Positions 21,780 to 34,174 of a stretch of DNA of 64,000 nucleotides are shown here, piece after piece. The position numbers and the translations under genes are program-made. The DNA comes from Metopolophium dirhodum (taxonomy: Eukaryota > Arthropoda > Insecta > Hemiptera > Aphididae). The stretch covers positions 62,001 through 126,000 of the forward strand of contig NC_083567.1 in assembly GCF_019925205.1 (NCBI RefSeq), given 5' to 3'. The stretch's first letter is position 1. Every line of letters starts with the position of its first letter. Below the pieces are notes generated by a model, which had not been told where the DNA came from, made no database searches, and was given only the letters and a program-made list of their open reading frames with translations.

Positions 21780-22900
21780 GTAAAATAAGTATTTTATTAT
21801 AAATAGTTATTTAAAAATTATAATATTTCCAAAATAATGATAGAAGATAGCGTTGAAAGCGACTGGTATTTTGTTTTATAAGTGGAATTAAGGAAGAGAC
21901 ATAATATTAGATACTTTTTTTCTTTTTCCCTCAATCACCCCCAGCATTCTCGATGACATTCCATTTTATTTTAGTCCGTGCTTTAAGCTAGAAGGGGGAT
22001 AGTCATAAACCTGATACTAGGATTCTGAAATATTCGAAATACTGCCACACCCCAGTTTGCTGCGGTTTCATTTCGCTGCCAATTTAATCCCAATTTTTCG
22101 CCATCCCATAACGCCGCATAATTTAAAAACAATTTTTGTTTCGTAACGTAGTTGTTAATATTTAGTTTGTATAACGATCGATTGTTACAACGGGTCATTT
22201 ATCGTGTGAAACGATCTTAGTATACGATTTTTTTATATAATTAATATGCAATTATTGAATACTCTATAAAGTATACTATATAGTAAAAATAGTTGAAGTA
22301 GTTGAAATGTAATTTTATTTTGAATTTATATTTTGGTTTTATTTATGATTTTATAAAATGTTATTTCATTTCACTATTTCAATAAGTAAATGGTTTTAAG
22401 TTAAACATTTTATATGTTTTTATTCTATATTATACGGAAACATATACATATATAGAAATACTGTATAAAGTATAAACCTCATAATCTGTAATTTAGTCTT
22501 AGGCTGATATAAAATAAAGTACCAAGCGTTCTATAAAAAAAAAATTAACTCTTAACTTAACTAAGTTCACCAAAAATTATTTTAATCACTTTTTGTTATT
22601 CATGTATACTAACTTAATTTAACTGTGTTAAAAATAATAATTACTTTCCTATCCTTCCTGATAAAATATTTTGTCTTATCCATGTATTTTTATCGATGGA
22701 AGCATCTTATCATATTATTCTTCCTCCTTTTGTCTAAAATTATTGATTCGCCTAAATTAAATTAAATTATTTCTTATTCTATCCTCCCTAACCACTCTTC
22801 ACATAACACACACACCTTTTTTTCATATTATATTTGCTACAGTCAACTTCTATTCAGTTGTATTGTTTGCTGTCTATATTCAAATTCTATATTTGAACAT
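21780..22900. other. No supported gene
   Basis: A 71-codon minus-strand frame at 21983-22198 has unremarkable composition and no recognisable domain. The remainder is AT-rich. Confidence 0.4.
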
Positions 22901-22914
22901 TGTGGTGTTTCAGG

Positions 22915-23860
22915 TCCTACAATCTGAACTCAATATTTTTGCGAATTGGGCACGCAGTCTTAGCATTGGTCAGTACAAACAAATAATGTCACATTATGTC
23001 TTTTTATAGAAAGCACTCTACTATGCACTATAACTATTCTTTTAATGGCACTATTCTTGACAGTGTTTTCCTTTATTTAGATCTTGCCATCTTGGTATTC
23101 ATTATACTCCATCACTGAACTTGAGCATCATATAAATGACACGGTAGGTAAAACTTTAAATATCTTGGGATTTATTAAGCGCAATACCAAACAGTTTTTG
23201 ACTGTTCGTTGTCTCTGCACATTATATTTCTCATTAGTACGTTCAATATTGGAATATGTAGTGGTAGTATGACATCCTTACTTAGCTAAAGATGAATGAA
23301 GACTCGAGCGTGTCCAAAATAGGTTTCATTCCTACATTGCCCATATTATCATGAATATAGTACACCCTCCTCGTGATTATTCCTTATAAGTTATAAGTTA
23401 TAACGTAGTATATTGGAAATACCACTACTATCATTACGTTGACAAGATGCTGATGAGCACTTCATAACATCGCTCCTAGGTGGCACTATAGACGCTCCAA
23501 CGTAAGTCTTCGAATCCCTTCCTTCTTCTCCAGAAATCACTCCCTTTTTCAAGTTCCAACCCTCAAAACATCCTATGTACACAATCACCCTTTACATAGA
23601 ATGCTCCGTAAACTAAATAATGTTAATATTGATTTTAATATTTAATAAATTTATTAGTTATAAGTTTGCTGTACGCCTGTACGCCTGTACTATATCACTA
23701 TAATACTATTATGTTTATATCGAGTTGTATTTTCTATATGTTCTGTTTTACTATGTGTTATAAACATTTACTAAGTATTAATATATTGAATTTAAAATGT
23801 TATCATAAAACTTCCCATTGGCGTTTATAAATAAATAAAATAAAAAAATAAAAATCTTTA
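22915..23860 (+). mobile_element. Jockey-like non-LTR retrotransposon, 3' remnant
   Basis: Several frames encode the end of a reverse transcriptase protein: NIFANWARSLSIGQYK near 22935, LNILGFIKRNTKQF then LYFSLVRSILEYVVVVWHP at 23150-23280, and FFSRNHSLF near 23525. These are thumb and C-terminal motifs of Jockey/I-type elements. The downstream AT-rich tail ends in an A-rich stretch near 23850. Frameshifts and stops mark it as dead. The catalytic FADD region is absent, so this is a 5'-truncated copy. Confidence 0.8.
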
Positions 23861-23864
23861 CAAT

Positions 23865-25420
23865 ACGACTACCATTATAACTGCTTTATATTTTGACTTT
23901 TGATCTCAATGACATCTTTTTGTCACACAAAATACTTGGCACTCCTCTCCACTTCAATCACGGACAAATAATCCTATTTCTAACGTCATACTAAAAACCA
24001 CTATTCTTCTGTACCAGCATTTCTAAGTACTTGGACCTAATAAATTCATACATGACATCATTCCCAATCTTCATTAAATGTCTCGCCACGATCATTTATT
24101 AATTAAATTTTTCAAAATCATGCACAATTCAACAATTGTCTTTATTTTATTCCTATACATATTTGTATGTTTGGTCCCTCCACTCCAGCAATTTTCACCG
24201 TTCTTGAAATTCTCACATTCACACTTTCCATGCTTTTTCTACTAACACAACACTGTCAGAAAACATTATGCACTATAGCCTATAACATTTTACCCTTGTT
24301 TGTATATTTCATAATATTTTCAATAACTACGAATAACAGGTAGGGGCTCAATACTAAACCTTAGTGCACACTTATTATAAATTACTTAAATAAAATAATA
24401 TACTTATAAAATCATAAGCTTACCCGTAACAGCTGTAAATATATATAAACGTAATTATAATTGATTAGTGTTATGAATCATAAACTATTACAAGTAGTAT
24501 AAGGTTCAAAATAATAATGCTTATAGATTAATTAATAATTTCCACATCATATAAAATATTGATTTTAAACTTATATTATTTATAACGATTTCAACAAACG
24601 TGTATTTGTACCTAAGTATTGAAACTGAAAAGTCACCAAAAATATTCTCTATACCTATCTATGATTAATAATTCACGTTCGAATGACATTATATTATTGT
24701 CTTTAGTATATTTTGGTTTTTAACAATAAACACAGATGTAAAATAGAATAAGATTAATACTGTAAATACACTATACAATAAAAAATAATATAATAAAATA
24801 TTTTATATAGTAATATAGTAAAGTTTATACTATTTTGTACGATATAACAACCTGCAAATGTATCACGAGTGAGGACGTAGGTACACGGTTTTTCATACAA
24901 CAATAAAATATTTGAAAACGTTTATGAACGTCATTTATTTTTTTGTAATGTGATGGTGTCGGACGTCAGTTTTTAATATTATGTACCAATAGGTAGGGTC
25001 ATGGCTCTATAATATTAAATATATGTAGAATTAGTGCACTTACTTGGATCATCTATAAATGTATACACATAAACAGGTATATTATTAGTACGTTTTGGCA
25101 TAACATAAAATAAGTACGTTTAAGAATAATTGAAGGAAATATTTCGTTTTGGAATATACGTATAGTATTAATGAGTGGGGCGTGGATTTTGGATCCTAAT
25201 ATTATTTGTTTACATGTACATAAATAAAGGGTGTTCAGTAAAACTGTAAGGTTCTAAAAGTGCAGTAAAACACCGAAAATCGTGAACTTCGTGAAGCTTT
25301 GACTTAAAACTAATGATTTCCGGAAATTTATTGTTGCTAATACATATAGGTTTCTGAAAAAAAATTGAAAAACTCGCATGGGCTCTAAATTAAATTTGTA
25401 ACTAATAAATTATTATAATT
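23865..25420. other. AT-rich DNA, no gene
   Basis: No coding signal. Short pyrimidine-rich stretches around 23900-24290 lack open frames. Confidence 0.4.
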
Positions 25421-25692
25421 ATATGTACAATATTATAATGCGTTTCATAGCAACTGTGACTCGACGCTATCGCACTTTGTGGTGGTTTTGTCCCAAACCG
25501 GGGGTTTTTAAACTATAGGATAGAAAAATGTGTAAAGCCCGTTTTTTCGCAAGTTTTATAACAAATGGTAAGATAAGCTGGTATGATTCATTGACTATCT
25601 TGTTTAATAGAGGTATAATTTTAAAAAAGTGTAAAATATTTGTTCAATTTTAGTAACAATTTTAAATTCTCCACGCATTAATATGCACTATA

Positions 25693-27907
25693 GTCCATCC
25701 ATTCTAAGAACGCTACTGGGCGGCGACCAAAATTCGTCCGATCTCGCGCATTCCCACCACTAAACATTCCCGAACGCTGGCCGCCGTCAACTCTGGCCGC
25801 CGCCACCGTCGCCGCCGCCGCGCCGCTGCTACCGACGGAGCCGCCGTCCTTGACACTGTGACAGTGTTTGTATACAGCGCGTACTATAGTGTTTGCATAA
25901 TTTTACGTGTTTGTGTACATACACAACATTTTCGTTTTTGCGTGAACACAACTTTTACAGTTTTTTCGTGTTCAAGCACTTAATTGTTTTTTAATACAGT
26001 ACAACATGGATGTCGTAGATGTTTCTCCTGCCAAAAAAAACCCAAGAGGAAAAGTAAGTGTTTGTATACTATTTCTCTATTGCAAATTTTTAATTATATA
26101 TTTTTTCTTTAGTTAATCGGCACTGGTCAAAAGCAAATCATTATCAATGTATACAAAGATAAAGTCACACAACAGCTCGAAAATCCAGAGATGCCCAAAT
26201 TGTCCTACAGAGAAATGATCATTGAAGTTTCAAAAACCACCGGTATTGGGCAACGTACGGTACAAACCACATTATCAGAGTATAAGAAAGAAGGTACAGT
26301 ATCATCGCCCAACAAAAAAAGAGTTAAAATGACAATACTTGATAAAGTTGACGAGTTTGATAAAAATGCCATAAGGCAAAAAATTCATAGTTTTTGGAGG
26401 AAACGTGAGGTGCCAACAGTAAACAAAATGTTAATTGTCATTAATGAAGACGAAACATTACCAGACCTGAAACGTTCGTCCTTTCATAAATTGCTGAAAG
26501 ATTTACAATTTGAGTTTGTAAAAAAAAACCGAAACAGTGCTCTTTTAGAAAGAGAAGATCTAATATCTTGGCGGCGAGGTTATTTGTATAAAATAAGAAG
26601 TTATCGAGTACAGAACCGGCCAATATATTATTTGGACGAGACTTGGGTCAGTGCAGGCGAGACGCATAGCAAAGCGTGGGTTGATACCATGGTCACATCA
26701 TCAAGGGATGCATTTCTCAGAGGCCTCACCACAAGACAAAAGGAACCATCCGGCAAAGGTAAACGACTTATTGTATTACATATCGGGTCGTCAGACGGTT
26801 TTGTCCCTGGGGGCCTTTTGTGTTTTGAATCCAAAACCAACTCGACGGACTACGATGATGAAATGAATGGCGATACATTTTATGAATGGTTTGTTAAAAC
26901 TCTGCCATTACTAAAAAAAAATGACATCATTGTAATGGATAATGCTTCGTACCATTCCGTGAAGAAACACAAAATTCCAGTGAGGTCGTGGAAAAAACAA
27001 GCAATTATTGACTGGCTTGAAAATAAAGGCGAGATCGTTGAACATTCTACTGTGAAAAACGATTTGATGGAAAGAGTCAACAAAATAAAAAAAAAGTACG
27101 ACCAATACGTAATTGATGAGTACGCAAAAGACGACAACAAAATTATATTGCGATTACCTCCATACCACTGCGAGCTTAATCCAATCGAACTCGCGTGGTC
27201 GTCTGTGAAGAGTTACGTCCCAACGCATAATAACACCTTCAAATTAAAAGATGTACTCGAGTTGTTAAAAAAAGGCGTGGACATGTAACTCCGGAAATGT
27301 GGAAAAATTTTGTAGAACATGTCAAAAATGTGGAAGACAAGTTTTGGGACTTGGAACATATAACGGACGAATTAATGGACGAACTACCCGAAAATGGAGA
27401 ACGGCATGTTTTGACGATAGGACCAGATGATACAAGTTCTTCTGATTCTGACTGATTTTTTTGTATTTTAACTATTTTGATTTTTTTTTGTTATTTTTAT
27501 TTTTGTATTTTAATTTTTTTTTTAGTAAATTAATATTATAAAGTGTATTTTGTTATGTACAATTATTAATTTTGGTTGATAAAAATAAATGAAATATAAA
27601 AATTAATTGCAAAAATACAAATAAATGCATTTATAAAAAATTTGATATTACATACATATTATTTCCATTGTTGTTGAATACGTAATAGGTGCCCCAGTCA
27701 CCAGGTATTATTTTTTTCGTGCTGTGTTACTTGAGCCGGTGTATACAAACTACCGGCGGCGGCGGTCGTGTTATTAGCCGCCAGTCGCACGTAGCTAGTG
27801 GGGGAATTTACGGCAGCGTCTAGATGGTATAGTGGGAGAAATTTGGTTACGAAACCCCGGAGCTCGGTCATTTGGATGCGCGAACGAGTAGCGTTCTTAG
27901 GATGGAC
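25693..27907 (+). mobile_element. DD82E (Sailor-like) Tc1/mariner-superfamily transposon
   Basis: The ends are inverted: GTCCATCCATTCTAAGAAC on the left and, inverted, GTCCATCCTAAGAACGCTAC on the right, with a 3-bp indel, then shared AACGCTACT. A TA dinucleotide lies directly before the left end and one base past the right end, in line with TA target use. The transposase is inside. GC content is clearly higher than the surroundings, especially 25740-25860 and 27740-27870. Confidence 0.8.
26006..27455 (+). pseudogene. DD82E transposase (Sailor-like), one frameshift
   Basis: The enzyme cuts and pastes its own transposon. Exon 1 (26006-26053) encodes MDVVDVSPAKKNPRGK and ends at GTAAGT. A 59-nt intron follows, and exon 2 starts at 26113 in phase 0. 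An N-terminal helix-turn-helix is followed by the DDE_3 catalytic core. The triad is D191 in YLDETW, D292 in VMDNASYH and E375 in LNPIELAW, with 82 residues between the last two, which is the signature of the DD82E/Sailor family. The frame stops at 27286-27288, but the next frame continues from 27285 with VTPEMWKNFVEHV to an acidic Ser-rich end (TSSSDSD) at 27453-27455. A single base loss therefore separates it from an intact protein of about 465 residues. Confidence 0.88.
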
Positions 27908-28025
27908 GTAGTATAGTTTTAGAAACCCTAATGAAAAACACCACGAGGCGCGTTAGCGTCAAGTCACAGTTACTACGAAACGCACTATGGTACATATTAT
28001 ACTAAATTTGTAAAAAGTCCATGGA

Positions 28026-28038
28026 AGGGGGGGGGGGG
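28026..28038 (+). repeat. Poly-G tract
   Basis: A run of G residues just outside the right arm of the outer inverted repeat; long C-runs of the same type occur near 42095 and 52506. Confidence 0.8.
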
Positions 28039-28184
28039 TTGTATCACCCTTGAGCATGTCCATGTTACACATTGTATATTAAAATATTACCTATTTCTGT
28101 ATAGGGAAAATGGCAAAAAACTGGAAATTTATAAAAATTAATATTAAATTAATATTAAATTTACGGATGTACAAAGATTAATGT

Positions 28185-28305
28185 TATGAATTTTAATAAA
28201 TATTAAATAGGCAATCATAAAAAATATAGAAAAAACTATTAATTTACATTCTCAAAAAATAAAATCTATAAAAAACTATTTTATTAAAATGCATAGTGAT
28301 AGTAA
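28185..28305 (+). repeat. Direct repeat, copy 1 (partner 29575-29700)
   Basis: It shares TTTAATAAATATTAAATAGG, ATTAATTTACA and TATTAAAATGCATA with 29575-29700 and, partly, with 35670-35760. The two copies flank the hAT MITE at some distance. Confidence 0.65.
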
Positions 28306-28316
28306 GGTACTATAAC

Positions 28317-29200
28317 CAGTGTTGAGTTGTATCTAGATACATTTATCTAGATAATTTATCTAGATGAAAATTAAGTACCTTTATCTTATCTAGATGAATA
28401 AATTATATAATATCTAATTGGTATCTAAGATTTAAGTTATGGAAATCTACATAAATATCTAGATAAATCTCGTTTTATAATGCACGTTTTTCATTTAGTC
28501 ATTTTCCATCAAATATTATAATAATATGATACTACGCAAGTATGTTTAATGACGATTCATTATTATCGAATTAACAATAGCACCCGTACGCCGACCGCAG
28601 ACGCTGTCGAGGTCGTATATCAATACAAGCTGTTATACCCCACGATAATATCCCGTCGATCAGTAAATAATGTGGAAAAAACTAAAATTAGTTCTCGACC
28701 GGCAAGAATACACACGCACATCTATTTTGTATTGACAATACCAATTCCCAATTGGATGTTATAAATAATAATATTTGTACTATAATTTAATTTCTTTACC
28801 AGATACTAGTCACTACTCACTAGACTATACTTTGGTCAGTCGTATATTTTGTTACACGTTGAAATTGGTACCTACTGTATGCTAAATATAATATATAGGT
28901 ATTTAAATATTTTATATGTATATTTATTCATTAGATAATATATTTTTGACACTAGACACCTTGAAACGAGCCTTCCTGGTTTGCATCCCTTAAAAAATTA
29001 CTCAACCAAGAATCCAATAAAATGTCAAGCATTAATACAAATTAACTATTGTAAGATATAAATCTAGATGAAAAAATTTTATCTACATATTTATCTAGAT
29101 AAAAATTGAATATTCTATCTTGATATTAATCTAGATATTGATTTAGCTAGTAATCTAATATTTATCTAGATGTTATTTTTGCTATCTGAACTCAACACTG
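28317..29200. mobile_element. Non-autonomous hAT element with 8-bp target duplication
   Basis: It starts CAGTGTTGAGTT and ends with its inverse AACTCAACACTG (12 bp perfect). ACTATAAC precedes it (28309-28316) and follows it (29201-29208), the 8-bp duplication expected of hAT transposons. Both ends are crowded with TCTAGATA-type motifs (at least eight copies within 150 bp of the ends), likely transposase-binding subterminal repeats. The 884-bp element has no transposase; the interior holds a short GC-rich patch (28580-28625). Confidence 0.92.
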
Positions 29201-29209
29201 ACTATAACT

Positions 29210-30495
29210 CACTACTCTCAACACATAATAATGCAATAATTTATCAAGCAATTTTTTTTTAGAAAAAGACAGAATGTTTTATATACCAATGAAATGTTCA
29301 AAAGCTTATAGATATTTTTGTTACCACTTTTCAGTTATTAGACATTATTTCAATACAAACATAGGTATTTGTCCATAATGACTTTTCATCTATTCTTCGT
29401 CACAGAATAAATAAATAAAATATAATATACAAGTCGACAAAATGTATAGTTTATATTAATTACACATTGTAATTTAAAATAAATGTATTCAAATTTACCA
29501 CAACTCAAATTGCGTTTCTTATTAACTGCAAATTTATAAACATAAATATTTTATTTTTGGACGTAATGATTAATCATATGAAATTTAATAAATATTAAAT
29601 AGGTATCTCTCATAAAAATTAATAGAAACAAATATTAATTTACAATCTTAAAAAATTAAATACAGTTATTGAATTAAAAACTATATTATTAAAATGCATA
29701 TGGATAGGTAGGTACTTAAAACGCACTATTCATAGCACACAATAATATTAAAATGCTTAGATTCCCAATACTGTATATTTTAATTTTTAACTGGCAGTAG
29801 TATATTTTATTTTTAATGAAATTTCAAGAATTGGACCCTCCTCTCAGGTCTTCCTGTTCAGCCTGTATTATATTATCTCCCACACGCTTGGAAAGTTGGA
29901 ACAATAGGCATATAGATGAATGTTTACTGCAAAACTGCAAAACAGTAAACCAAATTACCTTAGTGAAGTATTACAAAATATAAAAAAAATAAACAATGTA
30001 AATCGTAAATGTTTGCATGTAAAACCCGGGGTAAAAATGTAAGCGAGCTCTTTCTACTCACAATTTGACATTCAGTTTATATTTCTTGTGCTATTTAACT
30101 ATATTATATTATCATATCGTGGTTTATACTGTTACTCACTGTCCTTCAAACAAAACGTTTTTGGGTCTTTTAAATCATCTGTAAATCAATTAAATAACAA
30201 GTACCTACCTTGGTTATTAAAATGGTTGCCTTTTTCACTGTCTTGTTAGGTACATTATGTAAATATAATTAATATATAATTATACAAACACAACTATATT
30301 ATGTCAATACCTAGTCTATATAATAGTATAATACAATAATTGCTAGGGAGTTATAATGTTATATAATATGTAAATAATTATTAAATAATATAGAATTATG
30401 CTCACCACCAGCATTCGAATAACTCGTACTGGCCTCGAAGAATGCCAGCAGTATATCGACTAGAAAGTATAATATTTGATTGTTAATTATATTTA
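29210..30495. other. AT-rich DNA with a repeat copy, no gene
   Basis: Bases 29575-29700 are the second copy of the direct repeat described at 28185. Nothing else is supported. Confidence 0.4.
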
Positions 30496-30958
30496 TAACT
30501 AGGGGTAGGATTTATATGCATTTGCATGTTTTTTTCCTTAAGTCCAAATCGATTGTTTGTCTTGTCCACGATTTTGCTTACTTTCGTTTAAATAAAATCA
30601 ATTTTTTTTGCATATTTTTGCATATTTTGAACACAATGCATATAATTGCATATTTATAGATTTTAAGGTTTTTTATTTTTTTTAACTTAAATTTTTAAAT
30701 TTTAATAAATTATTGTTAATTTTAAATGGCGTTTATTTCATAATACCGATAGTTTTTGGTTTATCCGTCGAATTGTAAATATATAGTATAAATGTTACCC
30801 ATCTAATCTTATCTTATCTACGACCGATAGGATTACCTACACATTATTTAACGACGTATTTAATTTCATTAGTACGACGTGTGTTGCGTAAATGTGCGGA
30901 CACTTATACTTAAAATTTGAGTGGTTTTAATAACAGTATCAGTTAACAATTTTATAAA

Positions 30959-32243
30959 ATGCCAAAAGTCCAAAGTGAAAGTTTCAAGTTACGTCAATTT
31001 GTAGAAGAATTTTCAAGTGACGTTTTTAAAACAGATGGTAAAATATTATATTGTATTATTTGTGATCAAGCTGTGCCCGTAACAAAACGTTTTCAGGTGG
31101 TACAGCATTTAAATACAGGCAAGCATAACAAAAATATTAATTTAAAAGCCAAATCTAAACAGTCGTTCATTAAAAATACATTAGATAACCAAAATAAACA
31201 AGCGAATTTTCCTCTAGATTTATGTCAAGCAATGTTAGAATCGGATATACCTTTATGGAAGTTAAATCATCCATCATTTAAACATTTTTTAGAAAAATAT
31301 ACTGGTAAATGTGTTCCTAACCAGTCTACAATTCGCAAAAACTATGATTCTGCAATTTATGAAAATACTATTTCTCGTATTCGTTCGGAAATTGGTGATG
31401 GGCCAATTTGGGTTTCAATAGATGAGACCACGGACGTTGACGGTCGATATGTTTGTAACGTCATAGTTGGTCTCCTCCACGAACACAATTATTCAAAGCC
31501 GTATCTATTAATGTGTGAAGAACTAGAAAAATGTAATTTCCAAACTATTGGCAAAATATTTAATGATGCAATGCACCTATTATGGCCATCAGGAGTGAAG
31601 TACGAAGAAGTTTTACTTTTTGTTTCTGACGCCGCGCCATATATGGTTAAATCAGCGAATTCCTTGACTATGTTATACCCTAATTTAATTAATTTAACAT
31701 GTTTGGCACATGGGATTCATAGAATTAGAGAATGTTTACGAAATGAATATTCTACTGTTGATAAATTAATAGTGACAGTTGAAAAAGTATTTTTGAAAGC
31801 TCCCAGCCGAATTATCAAACTACGTGAACTATTCCCAAATTTACCTTTACCACCTCAACCAATTATCACTATATGGGGGTATTACTAACCTAGAAAAAAG
31901 TACACTATCCCTTGACGAAGGTTTAAACATTATTTTAAATGTGAAAGATAAACTGAATAAATGTAACGGGAGAGCAGCAGAATTGGTAAAAACAAAAATG
32001 GATTTTATACTAAAAAAAAATAAGGGATTTAAAACACTATTGAAAATTCATAGAATTATAAACGGTGAATATGAAAATGAAGAAGAAGATAAATATTATA
32101 TTTATCTAACCCCAGGGAAAATCACGTCATTGAAATATGCACCAATAACCTCGTGTGATGTGGAAAGGAGTTTTAGTCAGTATAAATCTATTCTACGTTC
32201 AAATCGCCGGTCGTTCATATTTATCACAACTGACATTTTATAA
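30959..32243 (+). pseudogene. hAT-family transposase, internally deleted
   Basis: The frame opens MPKVQSESFKLRQF and has a BED-type zinc finger (CIICDQ...QHLNTGKH, about residues 30-58). The catalytic core shows D in VSIDETTD and D in LFVSDAAPYM. At about 31880 the frame breaks (ITIWG, then a stop) and a second frame resumes at the C-terminal region, ending with the hATC-like block SCDVERSFSQYK. Compared with the relative at 59420-60999, roughly 80-90 codons are missing at the break, so this is a deletion plus frame change. The last residues diverge after RSNRRSF, so the 3' end is also lost. An end-like motif GGGGTAGGATTTATATGCA lies near 30503, but no right end is found. Confidence 0.82.
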
Positions 32244-32259
32244 TTGGATCCCTTAAATT

Positions 32260-33600
32260 AAAGTCCCAGGGCCTAGGGACAGTGATTTTATCTGATATAA
32301 CTAGAATAAAATAAAATATTTTTTTTTTAAGAAATGTGGTAAAAAATAAATCATTTTTCGTGATAAAAAAAATAATAAAACGTAATAGCATATTGTGTAG
32401 CATGGGCGGGAAGTAAGCTATTTCACTCACAGAACTGAAATTGGCAAAATTCCTTCTACACGCGATCCACACATACTGTTTTTTGTCACGCCTCTGCGTT
32501 CATCGATCACGGAAAAGGTAATGCAGAGATATATGCAACAACCAGACTATATTACGAAAAACAATATTTCATGAAAGAAACGATTTGGTTTTATTTATTT
32601 TTAGGGTCATGCATCATTATAATATGAATATAAGATGTAATCAAAAGTTTATGTTTTATAAGGATCGTGGTATAGATTCCAGTGTCTGGTATAGTGTAAA
32701 GAATACTCCCAGCACTTTTGGGGATTTCCATTTTGCCGCCTGGACTTTTTTGGGATTTCCTTTTTACGCTCCGACACTATTAGGATTTTTACTTTACCAC
32801 CAGATTGGAGGAAAAAATTTTAATTTGCTTGGAGTAAGTTGTTATGATTATAACCCCTTGATATTTACAAAAAAATTACAAATAATAAATAAACAATGCA
32901 ATTAACTTTGATATTATATCCAAGGAAATAATATATATTTTGATACTAGTAATTATATATAAGTATTATTATTGGCACTGATTAATATGTATCTACATGT
33001 ATTGTTAAGAGCTTTAGTCCAAATTAAGAAAACAATCCAATAATATTGTATGCACGCTTCCCTTCCCCGAAATTTCAGTTTGCGCAGGCCTATGAGTGTA
33101 TTAAAAATTGTAAATATGTTGTTTAAATCGATTTGGAAATACATCAGAGTTCTAAACAAAACTCTATGTAATTTTGCTATATTAGGCAGGTAGCTGATTC
33201 TGGATGGCGTAGCCTGTGACAAACTAAATGCCTTTGGATTTACATATTTCTTCTTAAAATCTTATGAAAATCGGTCAAAAACTGAGGATTAGCTGTATTT
33301 TTTTTTATATATTTGACATTGTCGAGTGTTACTGCTGTGTAGCTACTCACCTCCCGCATTCAAAAACCATGTAAATAAATTCAGCACATATGCTCATTGT
33401 AAATATTATATTACAGATTGTATATAATTTAATAAATGTTAAAAAAAAAAAAAAATATATTTGAGAAATCTCAAAGTGAAATCATCCATTACAAAAATGA
33501 TAGAGAATAATATTTTTGAGGGTACGACATATCAGTTTGTTTAAATATTGTCACAAAACAATTATTTAATTTAATTTTACAATCATTTTTTTGTTGGGAT
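32260..33600. other. No supported gene
   Basis: Frames at 32585-32905 and 32953-33222 lack domains and have biased, low-complexity translations. Nothing else is recognised. Confidence 0.4.
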
Positions 33601-33691
33601 GCATCAGTTTGTCTCTGGTGTATTTTGTGAGGAGGCATTCAGTTAATAGCGTTATGAATTGGTATTATTAAACATAGGAAATAAGAAAGGA

Positions 33692-34021
33692 TGTAGTAAT
33701 TAGTAAACAAATAAGAAATGTAGTATTTAGAAAACAAATAGAATTATGAACTTAAATTATGATTGTAAATTAGTGTAAACAGGTACAATCCCGAAACTGC
33801 GTGTAAGCACTTTTTATATAGGAGGGATTGTCCTAGATAAGTTTAGATATAAGGAACCAAAAGATTGAAAGACAAGGAGTGGAGATTGGACAGTGCTATT
33901 GTCTGTATATGTTCAACTCAATAAACTTCATAACTAAAAATACGTGAGTTTGTTCATTTATTTAATAAATCTATATTCAAACTCTACAAGTACGAGGCCT
34001 ACGGTCAACCGACTTGTAACA
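33692..34021 (+). repeat. Probable solo LTR
   Basis: The block starts TGTAGTAATTAG and ends CTTGTAACA, with a TATA-like TTTTTATATAGG near 33813 and a poly(A) signal AATAAA near 33921 in the right order for an LTR promoter and terminator. No second LTR or gag-pol is nearby. The left limit is uncertain because no target duplication is found. Confidence 0.45.
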
Positions 34022-34170
34022 ATAGGTGTTTAATAGTTGTAGTCGCAGTGTTGCATGGGGTGCATATACGTTGATCCTTTTTCCTCATTAAATGTTCATG
34101 AGTGTATAATGTGTGGCCGATTCGTAATCTGTTGATTATGATTTGATGCCTGCGTGGGAGTGACGTATAA
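34022..34170 (-). pseudogene. RNase H / C-terminal fragment of a non-LTR retroelement
   Basis: On the minus strand one frame reads HQIIINRLRIGHTLYTHEHL and then CTPCN, typical of the end of the RNase H region and the start of the CxxC knuckle of R1/Jockey-type retroelements. It is cut off exactly where the LTR-like block begins, as if the LTR had inserted into it. Confidence 0.65.
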
Positions 34171-34174
34171 AATA

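Larger units (their letters stand above)
25424..28001. mobile_element. Outer inverted-repeat element hosting the DD82E transposon
   Basis: Bases 25424-25517 and 27911-28001 are inverted copies: the left reads TGCGTTTCATAGCAACTGTG and the right, inverted, TGCGTTTCGTAGTAACTGTG, both continuing to ACTATA. The DD82E transposon lies between them, abutting the right arm and 170 bp from the left arm, so it probably jumped into a pre-existing inverted-repeat element. Confidence 0.7.

Noticed and set aside
26880..27140. Minus-strand frames over the DD82E transposase
   Set aside because: They are shadows of the plus-strand transposase frame; their Phe/Ser-rich translation has no domain.
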